From assembly GCF_041200145.1 (NCBI RefSeq), contig NZ_CP165734.1:4216001-4280000 (forward strand): a stretch of 64,000 nucleotides of DNA, read 5' to 3'. The position numbers and the translations under genes are program-made. This DNA comes from Bradyrhizobium sp. LLZ17 (lineage in GTDB: Bacteria; Pseudomonadota; Alphaproteobacteria; Rhizobiales; Xanthobacteraceae). Of this stretch, positions 8,635 to 19,623 are shown one piece after another. Within the stretch, counting starts at the first letter, position 1; each line of letters begins with the position of its first letter. Below the pieces are notes generated by a model. The model made no database searches. It was given only the letters and a program-made list of their open reading frames with translations, and had not been told where the DNA came from.

Positions 8635-8757
8635 CCCTCTCCCGCTTGCGGGAGAGGGTTGGGGTGAGGGTCTCTCCTCCAGGGAGACTCCCCAAGAGGA
8701 AACAGCCCTCACCCGGCGCGCTGCCGCGCACCGACCTCTCCCGCAAGCGGGAGAGGT
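8635..8757. repeat. Palindromic repeat family C, copy 1
   Basis: Ends ctctcccgcttgcgggagag and cctctcccgcaagcgggagag are each palindromic and are inverted copies of each other. The middle carries ggggtgagggtctctcc and ccctcaccc. Similar elements lie at 32819-32968 and 55503-55619. Here it sits inside the decayed ABC transporter region. Confidence 0.8.
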
Positions 8758-8815
8758 GCAGTGAGACCGCCGCTCTGCCTGACCAAACTTCTTCGCGACT
8801 GAGGCCCAAAAGAGT

Positions 8816-9140
8816 ATGTATCAGTGGGACTTTGGCATCCTCTGGAGCTATCACTGGCTCTTTCTCGACGGCAAGTCGACGCTGCTCCGCTGCATCAATC
8901 TCCTGGTCGCGCCCGACGGCGGCAGCGTCCGCGTCGGCGACACGCACTTCACATTCGGCGATGGCGCAAGGCTGCCGGACGTCAAGACACTCGCAACATT
9001 CCGTGCCACCACCGGCATGGTGTTCCAGCATTTCAATATATTCCCGCACATGACGACGCTTCAGAACGTGATGGAGGGCCGAGATGGACGCCGAGAAGCT
9101 GGCGGTCGTCCCACGGGAAGACTCTTCACTACGAGCTTTC
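8816..9140 (+). pseudogene. Chimeric remnant: ABC permease start fused to ATPase fragment
   Basis: The frame opens with MYQWDFGILWSYHWLFL, which resembles the first residues of a HisM/GlnP-type amino-acid permease. After one or two residues it continues as DGKSTLLRCINLLVAPDGG, the Walker A region and following strand of a GlnQ-type ATPase, then TTGMVFQHFNIFPHMTTLQNVMEG through the Q-loop. All the rest of the permease and the start of the ATPase are missing, so an internal deletion joined the two genes in frame. After about residue 88 the sequence turns into a palindromic repeat. The signature motif, Walker B and H-loop are absent. It follows the decayed binding-protein gene. Confidence 0.75.
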
Positions 9141-9212
9141 GCCAAACTTCTTCCTGGGGATATGGGTCCCGGATCTGCGCTCCGCTTCGCTGCGCTTGTC
9201 CGGGACGACGAT
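9140..9212. repeat. Palindromic repeat family D, partial copy truncating the ATPase remnant
   Basis: Sequence around gtcccggatctgcgc...gcgcttgtccgggacgac matches the right half of the longer element at 59271-59435, including the leading cgccaaa-ttcttcct block. Its left border coincides with the loss of ATPase homology. Confidence 0.7.
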
Positions 9213-9310
9213 CGAGTATGCAGTGATAGCGGAGCCCCAACCTTCCCCTCGTCAACTGCGTGTCGTATGGTCCGGCCAAACAAGCCCCATCGGGCCATCC
9301 GGAAGCCTTC

Positions 9311-9652
9311 ATGTCTGAACCCGCCTGGTCGCTGCACTCCCGCCTGAAAGAGGACACCATCGACATCGGCGACTTGCCGCTATCGAAGGTGCTGGTCATC
9401 AAGGACGCGCATTATCCCTGGCTGCTGCTGGTGCCGCGGCGCGCGGATGCAGTCGAGATCATCGATCTCGATGAAGTGCAGCAGGCGCAGCTGATGACGG
9501 AGATCTCCCGCGTCTCGCGCGCGCTGAAGGAGATCACCCAATGCGACAAGCTCAATATCGCGGCGCTCGGCAACCTCGTGCCGCAGCTGCACGTGCACAT
9601 CATCGCGCGCCGGAGCAGTGACGCCGCCTGGCCGCGGCCGGTGTGGGGGTGA
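9311..9652 (+). CDS. HIT-family hydrolase/transferase
   Basis: 113 residues, a histidine-triad domain protein that would act on nucleotide phosphoramidate or dinucleotide substrates; the substrate is not known. The signature is PQLHVHIIARR near residues 95-105, giving H-x-H-x plus a Gln in the first triad position (QLHVHI) instead of the usual His. Residues VIKDAHYPWLLLVPRR and ITQCDKLNIAALGN are typical of the proteobacterial short HIT group. The ATG at 9311 starts the conserved region; the upstream frame extension is repeat-derived. It lies 85 bp before nudC on the same strand. Confidence 0.88.
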   Translation: MSEPAWSLHSRLKEDTIDIGDLPLSKVLVIKDAHYPWLLLVPRRADAVEIIDLDEVQQAQLMTEISRVSRALKEITQCDKLNIAALGNLVPQLHVHIIARRSSDAAWPRPVWG

Positions 9653-9737
9653 TGAAGCCCTTGGCGCATGACGCCACCGAGGTGCAGAGTTTCATCAGCG
9701 CGCTTCGCCGAAAAATCTGGTTGGGTTGAAAGAACAA

Positions 9738-10682
9738 ATGTCAGCATTCGATTCCTTTCCGCTGGGGCAACCGGCCTTCGTCACCAACGTGCTCGATCGC
9801 GCCGCGCATCTGCGCCGCGACGAGGAAAAACTGTTCGCGATGGAGCAGAAGGTCTCATCGCGCGCCTATGTCGTCTACCGCGACTTGCTGCTGGTGAAGC
9901 GCGAAGGCGAAAAGGCGCGCGCGTTGCTGGCAATCGACGAGGCCCTAAAGTGCGGCGCCAATCCCGGCACGATTTTCTTAGGGCTGCGCGATGGTGCGGC
10001 CGTGTTCGGCATGGGGATGCCGCAGGCCGCCGCCGAGAAGCTGATCGGGCGGGAGGACTATACCGTCACCGAGCTGCGCGGCATGGCGATGCAGGGCGCG
10101 ATTCCACCGCAAGAGCTCTCGGCGATCGCGATGGCGAAATCGATGGTGAGCTGGCACCAGCGCCACGGCTATTGCGCCAATTGCGGCGCGCGCAGCGCGA
10201 TGAAGGAAGGCGGCTGGAAGCGCGAATGCCCTTCCTGCAAGGCCGAGCACTTTCCCCGCACCGATCCGGTCGTGATCATGCTGGTGGCTTCCGGCGAAAA
10301 ATGCCTGCTCGGGCGCCAGAAGCAGTTTCCGCCGGGCATGTATTCCTGCCTCGCCGGCTTCGTCGAGGCCGCCGAGACGATCGAGGATGCGGTGCGCCGC
10401 GAGATCCTCGAAGAGTCCGGCATCAGCTGCACCGAAGTGCAGTATTACATGACCCAGCCCTGGCCGTATCCGTCGTCGCTGATGATCGGTTGCAGCGCGC
10501 GGGCCGTGAGCGAGGACATCGTCGTCGATCACTCCGAGCTGGAGGATGCGCGCTGGTTCACACGCGAGGAGGCAGCCCTGATGTTGACGCGAACGCATCC
10601 CGACGGGCTCGCCGGCCCGCATCCCTTCGCCATCGCCCATCATCTGCTCGGCCGCTGGGTGCACGACAAGAGCGGCGCTTGA
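9738..10682 (+). CDS. nudC: NAD+ diphosphatase / NADH pyrophosphatase (Nudix)
   Basis: 314 residues. NudC hydrolyses NAD(H) to NMN and AMP and can remove NAD caps from RNA. Domains in order are an N-terminal NUDIX-like domain, a zinc ribbon with CANCGARSAMKEGG and ECPSC (about 148-170), and a Nudix fold. The Nudix box is readable as G-x5-E-x7-RE-x2-EE-x-G in GFVEAAETIEDAVRREILEE, followed by SG. The NudC hallmark SQPWPYP is seen as TQPWPYPSSLM. ATG 9738 (MSAFDSFPLG) is preferred over a TTG 12 bp upstream. Downstream, the PfkB-type kinase starts 13 bp after the stop, suggesting cotranscription. Confidence 0.93.
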   Translation: MSAFDSFPLGQPAFVTNVLDRAAHLRRDEEKLFAMEQKVSSRAYVVYRDLLLVKREGEKARALLAIDEALKCGANPGTIFLGLRDGAAVFGMGMPQAAAEKLIGREDYTVTELRGMAMQGAIPPQELSAIAMAKSMVSWHQRHGYCANCGARSAMKEGGWKRECPSCKAEHFPRTDPVVIMLVASGEKCLLGRQKQFPPGMYSCLAGFVEAAETIEDAVRREILEESGISCTEVQYYMTQPWPYPSSLMIGCSARAVSEDIVVDHSELEDARWFTREEAALMLTRTHPDGLAGPHPFAIAHHLLGRWVHDKSGA

Positions 10683-10695
10683 GCTGAGATCGCCG

Positions 10696-11622
10696 ATGGC
10701 CGGGATCGCGCCGCGCATCCTCTGCATAGGCATTCCCGTGCGCGACCTCATCTTTCGCGTCGAGGCCGTGCCTGAGCGCGGCAGCAAGGCCAATGCCAGT
10801 CACCTTGCGGAGATCTGCGGCGGCAACGCGCTCAATGCCGCGATCGCCATCGCCCGGCTCGGCGGCCGCGTCGCGTTCGCCGGTCCGATGGGCGATGCGC
10901 AGGAAACGTCGAGCCGTTTCATCCTCGAGCTGATGGCCGCCGACGGTGTCGATACCACGCATATCGTGCGCATGCCGGGTCTCATGACTCCGGTCTCTGC
11001 GATCATGATCGAGCCCTCCGGCGAACGAACGCTCACCATCTATCGCGACCCTGCGCTGTGGCGCGTGAGGCTGCCGGAGGCTGACGAGCTGCTGGCCGAC
11101 TGCCGGGCGGTTCTGGTCGAAAGCCGCTGCGCCCCGTTCTGCACCGAAATCTGCCTCGAAGCGCGCCGCCGCGGCATAGCCGTCATTGTCGGCGTCGACC
11201 GCGCGATGGCGCTGACTGACCGCTTGCTGACCGACGCCTCGCATCTGCTGTTCGCCAGCGGGCAGGTGCAGGAAACCGCCGATGTGGCCGATGACGGCGA
11301 GGCCTTGAAGCGCCTCTCCGGGCTGACACCGGCCTTCCTGGCCGCCACCCGCGGCCCGCGCGGTACGATCTGGCTGAACGAGGCGGGCGCTCTGGAGGAG
11401 ACGGCGGCCTTTCCGGTCCAGGCGGTCGATACGCTCGGCGCCGGCGACGTCTTCCATGGCGCCTTTACGCTTCGCTTGGCTCAAACCGGCGACGTGCGTG
11501 AGGCGCTGCGATTCGCTGCGGCGGCAGCAGCGCTGAAATGCACCCGCCATGGCGGCGGCCTAGCTGCTCCACAACTTATTGAAGTTGAAGAGTTTTTGCG
11601 CAGCTACCAGGAGCCAGCCTAA
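10696..11622 (+). CDS. PfkB-family carbohydrate kinase (ribokinase-like)
   Basis: 308 residues. ATP-dependent sugar or nucleoside kinase fold. The N-terminal PfkB signature is represented by GGNALNAAIAIARLGGRVAFAG (G-G-N-A-x-N). The C-terminal signature is DTLGAGDVFHGAF (about 260-272) with the catalytic Asp in GAGD. Residues LAATRGPRGTIWL match the ATP-binding strand. It is closest in feel to the sulfofructose/ribokinase-like subgroup, but the sugar substrate cannot be called from sequence. It follows nudC by 13 bp and precedes an Lrp-type regulator by 87 bp. Confidence 0.85.
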   Translation: MAGIAPRILCIGIPVRDLIFRVEAVPERGSKANASHLAEICGGNALNAAIAIARLGGRVAFAGPMGDAQETSSRFILELMAADGVDTTHIVRMPGLMTPVSAIMIEPSGERTLTIYRDPALWRVRLPEADELLADCRAVLVESRCAPFCTEICLEARRRGIAVIVGVDRAMALTDRLLTDASHLLFASGQVQETADVADDGEALKRLSGLTPAFLAATRGPRGTIWLNEAGALEETAAFPVQAVDTLGAGDVFHGAFTLRLAQTGDVREALRFAAAAAALKCTRHGGGLAAPQLIEVEEFLRSYQEPA

Positions 11623-11639
11623 GTCGCCCGCCAAGATTA

Positions 11640-11706
11640 TGGACTTGCGATAGAAGATTTTTCTATATATGAGGTAAAGAAGTCCACATAATGGAACAAA
11701 GTTCTT
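11640..11706 (+). promoter_or_regulatory. AT-rich leader of the Lrp-type regulator with inverted repeats
   Basis: This stretch is far richer in A/T than its surroundings and holds the inverted repeats tagaagatttttcta and gaacaaagttc, close to the start codon. Lrp-type proteins commonly bind such AT-rich palindromic DNA in their own promoters; the operator role is inferred. Confidence 0.4.
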
Positions 11707-11709
11707 CAA

Positions 11710-12216
11710 ATGACTGACCTCGCTGTCCAACTCCCCGAGACCAGCCGCCGCCTCGACGCCATCGATCGCAAGATCCTGATGGTGCTCCAGGACGATGCCT
11801 CCCTGTCGGTTGCCGAGATCGGCGACCGTGTCGGGCTGTCCTCGACGCCCTGCTGGAAGCGCATCCAGCGCCTGGAAGCTGACGGCGTGATCATCAAGCG
11901 GGTGGCCCTCGTCGACCAGAACAAGATCGGGCTCGGCATCTCCGTGTTCGTCTCGGTCGAGAGCTCCGACCATTCGGACGCCTGGCTCAAGAAGTTCGCC
12001 GAAGCCGTCAGTGCGATGCCCGAGGTGATGGAGTTCTACCGCATGGCCGGCGACGTCGATTACATGCTGCGCGTCGTGGTCGCGGACATGCAGGCCTATG
12101 ACGTGTTTTACAAGAAGCTGATCAGCGCCGTGCCGCTGAAGAACGTCACCTCGCGCTTCGCGATGGAGAAGATCAAGTCGGTCACGGCGCTGCCGATCCC
12201 GGCGGTGGTGGCGTAG
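11710..12216 (+). CDS. Lrp/AsnC-family transcriptional regulator
   Basis: 168 residues. N-terminal winged helix-turn-helix: DRKILMVLQDDASLSVAEIGDRVGLSSTPCWKRIQRLE (about 18-56), with the STPCWKRI recognition helix. The C-terminal RAM ligand-binding domain contains VFVSVESSDHSDAWLKKF and the GDVDYMLRVVVADMQAYDVFYKKL stretch. Such proteins sense amino acids and assemble as octamers. The upstream 87-bp gap is strongly AT-rich for this genome and contains small inverted repeats, fitting autoregulation. The target genes are not evident; no neighbour is an obvious amino-acid enzyme. Confidence 0.93.
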   Translation: MTDLAVQLPETSRRLDAIDRKILMVLQDDASLSVAEIGDRVGLSSTPCWKRIQRLEADGVIIKRVALVDQNKIGLGISVFVSVESSDHSDAWLKKFAEAVSAMPEVMEFYRMAGDVDYMLRVVVADMQAYDVFYKKLISAVPLKNVTSRFAMEKIKSVTALPIPAVVA

Positions 12217-12234
12217 GTTTCACCGCACCGAAGC

Positions 12235-12336
12235 TGTCATCGCCCGGCTTGATCGGGCGATCCAGTACTCCGTGACGCCTGAAATCGATCGAGAAGCCGC
12301 GGCGTACTGGGTGCCCCGCCTGCGCGGGGCATGACA
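12235..12336. repeat. Palindromic repeat family A, copy 2
   Basis: About 102 bp with left palindrome tcgcccggcttgatcgggcga, inner marks ccagtac and gtactgg in inverted orientation, and right palindrome tgccccgcctgcgcggggca. It lies between the convergent Lrp regulator and phosphomannomutase genes. Confidence 0.82.
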
Positions 12337-12363
12337 CGGTGCGTCTGATACGCACTCGCCACT

Positions 12364-13863
12364 TCAAATCTTCTGATTGTACTCCCCGACTTGCGGATGG
12401 GTGCGCAGCACGCTGTTCACCATCTCGAACATGTCGTGCATCCGCTGCTCGGAGACCGGGCTCTCGACCACGACCACGAGTTCGGGCTTGTTGGAGGAGG
12501 CGCGCATCAGACCCCAGCTGCCGTCCTCGACCGTGACGCGCACGCCGTTGACCGTGACGAGATCGCGGATCGCCTGACCGCCGATCCTGGCGCCCTTGGC
12601 CTGCAAATCTTCAAAATGCTTCACCACGGCGTCGATGACGCCGTATTTGACCTCGTCGGCGCAATGCGGCGACATCGTCGGCGACGACCAGGTCTTCGGC
12701 AGCGCGTCCTTCAGGTCGGCCATCGACTTGCCGGGCGCGCGATCGAGCATGTCGCAGATCGCAATCGCCGAGACCAGGCCGTCGTCATAGCCGCGACCGT
12801 ACGGCTTGTTGAAGAAGAAGTGGCCGGACTTCTCGAAGCCAGCGAGCGCGCCCATCTCGTGGGTGCGGCGCTTCATGTAGGAATGACCGGTCTTCCAATA
12901 GGCGACCTTCGCGCCCTGCTTCTGCAGCACGGGATCGGTGACGAACAGGCCGGTCGACTTCACGTCGACGACGAACTGCGCGTCCTTGTGGATCGCCGAC
13001 ATGTCGCGCGCCAGCATCACGCCGACCTTGTCGGCAAAAATCTCCTCGCCGGTGTTGTCGACAACGCCGCAGCGGTCGCCGTCACCGTCGAAGCCGAGGC
13101 CAACATCGGCCTTGTGCTGCAGCACCGCCTCGCGGATCGCGTGCAGCATCTCCATGTCTTCGGGGTTCGGATTGTATTTCGGGAAGGTATGGTCGAGCTC
13201 GGTGTCGAGCGGGATCACCTCGCAGCCGATCGCTTCCAGCACCTGGGGGGCGAACGCACCGGCGGTGCCGTTGCCGCAGGCGGCGACCACCTTGAGCTTG
13301 CGCTTCAGCTTCGGACGGCTGGTGAGATCGGCGATGTAGCGCGCCGGATAGTTTTCATGGAATTGGTAGGAGCCGCCGGCCTTGTTCTTGAAGTCGGCGT
13401 TGAGCACGATTTCTTTCAACCGAGTCATCTCGTCGGGGCCGAACGTCATCGGGCGGTTGGCGCCCATCTTCACGCCGGTCCAGCCGTTGTCGTTGTGCGA
13501 AGCGGTGACCATGGCGCAGCAGGGCACGTCGAGATCGAACTGCGCAAAATACGCCATCGGCGTCACCGCAAGCCCGATGTCGTGGACCTTGCAGCCCGCC
13601 GCCATCAGGCCCGAGATCAGCGCGTATTTGATCGAGGCCGAATAGCTGCGGAAATCATGGCCGGTGACGATCTCCTGCTTGACGCCGAGCTCGGCGATCA
13701 GCGCGCCCAGCCCCATGCCGAGCGCCTGCACACCCATCAGGTTGATTTCCTTCTGGAACAGCCAGCGCGCGTCGTATTCGCGAAAACCGGTGGCCTTCAC
13801 CATCGGCTCGGATTCGAAGGCATAGGTGTTGGGCAGCAACACGGATTTCGGCTTGGGGAACAT
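12364..13863 (-). CDS. Phosphomannomutase/phosphoglucomutase
   Basis: 499 residues, alpha-D-phosphohexomutase family (ManB/AlgC type). It interconverts mannose- or glucose-1-phosphate and 6-phosphate for nucleotide-sugar and surface-polysaccharide synthesis. The phosphoserine loop is VTASHNDNGWTG with Ser122. The Mg-binding loop is DGDGDR at 259-264. A sugar-specificity loop is seen in GALAGFEKSGHFFFN, and a phosphate-binding RASSNKPELVVVVES loop lies near the C-terminus. The strand preceding the start carries a gaggcctcctcg-type ribosome site. A UDP-glucose dehydrogenase gene lies 4.3 kb away on the same strand; a shared role in surface glycans is inferred. Confidence 0.93.
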   Translation of the reverse strand: MFPKPKSVLLPNTYAFESEPMVKATGFREYDARWLFQKEINLMGVQALGMGLGALIAELGVKQEIVTGHDFRSYSASIKYALISGLMAAGCKVHDIGLAVTPMAYFAQFDLDVPCCAMVTASHNDNGWTGVKMGANRPMTFGPDEMTRLKEIVLNADFKNKAGGSYQFHENYPARYIADLTSRPKLKRKLKVVAACGNGTAGAFAPQVLEAIGCEVIPLDTELDHTFPKYNPNPEDMEMLHAIREAVLQHKADVGLGFDGDGDRCGVVDNTGEEIFADKVGVMLARDMSAIHKDAQFVVDVKSTGLFVTDPVLQKQGAKVAYWKTGHSYMKRRTHEMGALAGFEKSGHFFFNKPYGRGYDDGLVSAIAICDMLDRAPGKSMADLKDALPKTWSSPTMSPHCADEVKYGVIDAVVKHFEDLQAKGARIGGQAIRDLVTVNGVRVTVEDGSWGLMRASSNKPELVVVVESPVSEQRMHDMFEMVNSVLRTHPQVGEYNQKI

Positions 13864-14198
13864 CGAGGAGGCCTCTTGAAAACGCGGATGGTGAACGCTT
13901 GAGCCATAGCCAAAGCAAAGGCTCAGCGAAAGGCGGCATGGGCGGCTTGTGGCCGAAAATTGCGGCAGATTGGCAGCGGCTAGCGGTACGGCTTGCGTAC
14001 CGAACGCTCTGTCCGGTCGCGCGATCGGTTCTGAGGCAAACCGGCAAAAGCCGAGCGTGTCGCCGAAGGATTACCCCGTCCCGCTTGGCAAATACTCCGT
14101 GATCGCAATGGCGTTCGACCTTGTTTGGAGGACCAATCGAAGTGGATTTCAAAACGTGTCTAGAACTTTCTCCGCGACAGAGATATGGGAGAAGAAGC
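13864..14198. other. 335-bp intergenic region, no gene seen
   Basis: Divergent promoter region between phosphomannomutase and the C93 peptidase. Short reading frames in it look like noise. A small inverted repeat ggtacggcttgcgtacc lies at about 13984-14000. Nothing else stands out. Confidence 0.5.
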
Positions 14199-14810
14199 AT
14201 GCGCAGGATGCTAGTCCTGGCTGCGGTCGCCGCCGCGGCAATCACGATCGCCTGTCCGCAAGCCCATTCGGGATTGTTGGGCATGCCGATCGGCCTGCTC
14301 TCCGCGATCCAGCAGATCAAGTTCAAAGACCCAGCGCTTGCGCCGATGGCGTTCACCATGTTCTGTCTGCGTTATCAGGACGAATGCCGCGCGCGCCCGA
14401 TGTTTCGCGGCGGCCCCGTCCCGCTGACCGAGGCGCGATGGACCGAGCTGAAAGAGGTCAACCAGGCCGCGAACCGCGCCATCATTCCCGAACGGAATGA
14501 TCTCGGTCTGGCCGGGGAAACCTGGCTCATCTATCCGGAACGCGGCGACTGCAACGACTACGCCGTCAGCAAACGACACACGCTTCTGGAGCGCGGATGG
14601 CCCGCGCGGACGCTGCTGCTGAGCGAGGTCGAGATCCCATCGGGCGAGCACCATCTGGTTCTCGTGGTACGGACCAAGAGCGGCGACCTCGTGCTGGATA
14701 ATTTGACCCCGCAACTCAATCCTTGGTTACGCGCGCCCTATCGCTGGCTCCGAACTCAGCTGCCGGGCTATCCGCGATACTGGACGACCGTCGTGCAGCG
14801 CGGGTCCTAA
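14199..14810 (+). CDS. Transglutaminase-like cysteine peptidase (BTLCP, family C93)
   Basis: 203 residues with a signal peptide (MRRMLVLAAVAAAAITIACP, Ala-rich core), so probably periplasmic. The catalytic Cys-His-Asp triad of the family is visible: Cys118 in RGDCNDYAVSK, His152 in EHHLVLVV and Asp167 in LVLDNL. In other proteobacteria LapG, a relative, is released by c-di-GMP signalling and cuts a surface adhesin. No adhesin or LapD partner is adjacent here, so that role is not claimed. The start ATG at 14199 follows a gggagaagaag ribosome site; the frame remains open upstream but would lose the signal peptide. Confidence 0.88.
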   Translation: MRRMLVLAAVAAAAITIACPQAHSGLLGMPIGLLSAIQQIKFKDPALAPMAFTMFCLRYQDECRARPMFRGGPVPLTEARWTELKEVNQAANRAIIPERNDLGLAGETWLIYPERGDCNDYAVSKRHTLLERGWPARTLLLSEVEIPSGEHHLVLVVRTKSGDLVLDNLTPQLNPWLRAPYRWLRTQLPGYPRYWTTVVQRGS

Positions 14811-14856
14811 GACTTCGGTGCGACCACGGCCGAGCCTGCGGTACGCGGTGCCGGCC

Positions 14857-15366
14857 TTACTGCTCCAGCACCATCTGACCGTTGGAATATTCGAAACGCT
14901 TCAGGCGGGACAGGAAGGAGAGGCCGAGCAGGTTCTCCGACAGCGCCTCGTCCGGCAGCACCATGGCATCGACGTCGCGCACGACGAGGCCGCCGACGTC
15001 GAGCATGGCGATGCGGGTGCGGGCAGCCTTGATGGTGCCGTTGGCGGTGGAGACAGTCGCGTTGTACTCGCTGCGCGAGGGACGCAGGCCGAAGCGCGCC
15101 GCCGAGCTCTCGTTCAGCGCGACCACGGAGGCGCCGGTGTCGACCATGAAGCCGATGCGCTGGCCATCGATACGGCCGTCAGTCTGGAAATGGCCGCGAC
15201 CGTCCCGGGGGATGCTGAGGCTGCGACCGCCGGTTGGCGCGTTGGACGCAACTGCTACCGTAAGCGGCACCGATGTCGCCGAGGCGGAGCTCATCCTGTC
15301 CGCCATCTGCGCCATGAAGGTGCCCAGCCCAATCATGATGGCCGCGAAGATCATTATGTTACGCAT
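14857..15366 (-). CDS. Membrane-anchored retropepsin-like aspartic protease (clan AA)
   Basis: 169 residues. An N-terminal hydrophobic segment (IMIFAAIMIGLGTFMAQM, about 4-21) is followed by a Ser/Ala-rich linker. A single aspartic-protease domain carries active-site FMVDTGASVVALNE with Asp76, and the C-terminal hydrophobic-hydrophobic-Gly motif is LLGLSFLSRL. One domain per chain implies activity as a dimer. This matches the TIGR02281-type periplasmic clan AA proteases of alphaproteobacteria. The ATG at 15364-15366 is chosen so that the membrane anchor is at the N-terminus; the frame is open another 27 codons. It is convergent with the C93 peptidase gene; substrate unknown. Confidence 0.88.
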   Translation of the reverse strand: MRNIMIFAAIMIGLGTFMAQMADRMSSASATSVPLTVAVASNAPTGGRSLSIPRDGRGHFQTDGRIDGQRIGFMVDTGASVVALNESSAARFGLRPSRSEYNATVSTANGTIKAARTRIAMLDVGGLVVRDVDAMVLPDEALSENLLGLSFLSRLKRFEYSNGQMVLEQ

Positions 15367-15492
15367 GACACCACTCGGAACTGAAGGCACGATTTGACCA
15401 CGCGGCGTGCCAGCCCGCGAGCGAAGCCGCGACTGGGCCGGTGTCATTTTGCCGAAAAGGATGAGCGAAGGGTTAATCCGCTCTCTGATGAC

Positions 15493-17967
<2,475 letters not shown>

Positions 17968-17980
17968 TTGGCAATCCGTT

Positions 17981-18092
17981 CGTCATGCCCGGGAAAAAGC
18001 GCGAAGCGCGTCTTCGCGCAGAAGTCCCGGGCAACCACGTCTTTAGACTAGAAAACAGACGTGGATGGCCGGGACAAGCCCGGCCATGACGG
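17981..18092. repeat. Composite palindromic repeat between ugd and hrpB
   Basis: Two nested hairpins: gcccgggaa...ttc-less arms around gcgcgaagcgcgtcttcgcgc and a terminal ggccgggacaagcccggcc. Outer ends cgtcatgcccggg and cccggccatgacgg face each other. In the middle, ccacgtctttagacta and agacgtgg pair. It resembles family A in its tcatg / catga ends but not in its core. Confidence 0.7.
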
Positions 18093-18112
18093 AATCGTTG
18101 CAACGTTGATCG

Positions 18113-19429
18113 CTAGCCCTGCACCGACGACCGCCCGATGCTCTCATAGACGAAGCCGGCGGCGGCCATCTCTTCGGGGCGGTAGATGTTGCGCAAGTCG
18201 ACGATGACGGGCTGTGCCATGGTCGCCTTCAGCCGGTCGAGATCGAGCGCGCGGAACTGCACCCATTCCGTGACGATAACGATAGCGTCGGCACCTTGCG
18301 CGCAGGAATAGGCGTCCTCGCAATAGATGATGTTGGGCAGCTCACCCTTGGCCTGCTCCATCCCGACGGGATCGAAGGCCTTGACCTTGGCGCCCATATC
18401 GAGAAGGCCGGTGACCAGCGGAATCGACGGCGCATCGCGCATGTCGTCGGTGTCGGGCTTGAAGGTGAGACCGAGCACCGCGATGGTCTTGCCGCGCAGC
18501 GAGCCGCCGAGCGCCTGGCTGACTTTCCGCGCCATCGCGCGCTTGCGGTTCTCGTTGACCGCGAGCACGGATTCGACGATGCGCAAGGACACGTCGTAGT
18601 CCTGCGCGATCTTAATCAGCGCCTTGGTATCCTTTGGGAAGCAGGAGCCGCCGAAGCCGGGACCGGCGTGCAGGAACTTGGTGCCGATGCGGTTGTCCAG
18701 GCCAATGCCGCGCGCGACCTCCTGCACGTTGGCGCCGACTTTCTCGGACAGGTCTGCGATCTCGTTGATGAAAGTGATCTTGGTCGCGAGAAACGCGTTC
18801 GCCGCGTATTTGATCATCTCGGCGGTGCGGCGCTCCGTGAACATCAGCGGCGCCTGGTTCAGCGAGAGCGGGCGATAGATGTCGCCCATCAGCTTGCGGC
18901 CGCGCTCGTCCGAGGTGCCGACGACGACACGGTCGGGGAACTTGAAATCGCGGATCGCGGCGCCCTCACGCAGGAACTCGGGGTTGGAGGCAACGACCAC
19001 GTCGGCTAACGGATTGGTCTCGCGAATGATGCGCTCGACCTCATCGCCGGTGCCGACCGGAACGGTCGACTTGGTCACCACGACCGTGAAGCCGGTGAGT
19101 GACTGCGCGATCTCTTTCGCGGCAGCGTAGACATAGGAGAGATCGGCGTGACCGTCACCACGGCGCGACGGCGTGCCGACCGCGATGAAAACCGCATCGG
19201 CGTCCGCGACCGGCTTAGACAGGTCGGTGGTGAAGTCGAGCCGCTTGGCCTTGACGTTGCTCGCGACCAGCTCGTCCAGCCCGGGCTCGTAGATCGGGAT
19301 CTCGCCGCGATGCAGTGCCGCGATCTTCTTCTCGTCCTTGTCGACGCAGGTGATGTCGTGACCGAAATCCGCAAAGCAGGCTCCGGACACCAGTCCCACA
19401 TAGCCCGTGCCGATCATCGCGATGCGCAT
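18113..19429 (-). CDS. ugd: UDP-glucose 6-dehydrogenase
   Basis: 438 residues. Oxidises UDP-glucose to UDP-glucuronate with two NAD+, feeding exopolysaccharide, lipid A or capsule synthesis. N-terminal Rossmann motif: MRIAMIGTGYVGLVSGACFAD. Next come the NAD-domain strand FIAVGTPSRR, the catalytic Cys263 in GFGGSCFPKDTKAL, and the C-terminal domain start VLGLTFKPDTDDMRDAPSIPL. Length and motif order are normal. The next gene downstream is hrpB; the divergent neighbour (200 bp) is a membrane acyltransferase that may modify a surface sugar, a plausible functional partner by inference. Confidence 0.96.
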   Translation of the reverse strand: MRIAMIGTGYVGLVSGACFADFGHDITCVDKDEKKIAALHRGEIPIYEPGLDELVASNVKAKRLDFTTDLSKPVADADAVFIAVGTPSRRGDGHADLSYVYAAAKEIAQSLTGFTVVVTKSTVPVGTGDEVERIIRETNPLADVVVASNPEFLREGAAIRDFKFPDRVVVGTSDERGRKLMGDIYRPLSLNQAPLMFTERRTAEMIKYAANAFLATKITFINEIADLSEKVGANVQEVARGIGLDNRIGTKFLHAGPGFGGSCFPKDTKALIKIAQDYDVSLRIVESVLAVNENRKRAMARKVSQALGGSLRGKTIAVLGLTFKPDTDDMRDAPSIPLVTGLLDMGAKVKAFDPVGMEQAKGELPNIIYCEDAYSCAQGADAIVIVTEWVQFRALDLDRLKATMAQPVIVDLRNIYRPEEMAAAGFVYESIGRSSVQG

Positions 19430-19623
19430 TGAATAGCCCTGTCTGTCCTGGTTAACGAAACCCCAATTCGGGGCGGTTTAGCATTTTCCTGCTGGGAAGG
19501 AACAGCCCGCATCCGAAAACCGGCACGTGATTTGTACCGGTAAAGAAGTCGGAAACCACAAGGCCCCACACTGCCGCGATCCCGGACAGCATCGGACGGA
19601 ACACGGGTCGAACAGGGACACCC

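Noticed and set aside
8298..9053. A 251-codon open frame running across the transporter wreck
   Set aside because: It stitches together frames of remnants and palindromes; no domain is continuous in it.
14199..14810. LapG-type adhesin-cleaving role for the C93 peptidase, linked to the GGDEF-EAL protein
   Set aside because: No LapD-like receptor or adhesin gene is adjacent, and the c-di-GMP gene is over 40 kb away and frameshifted.
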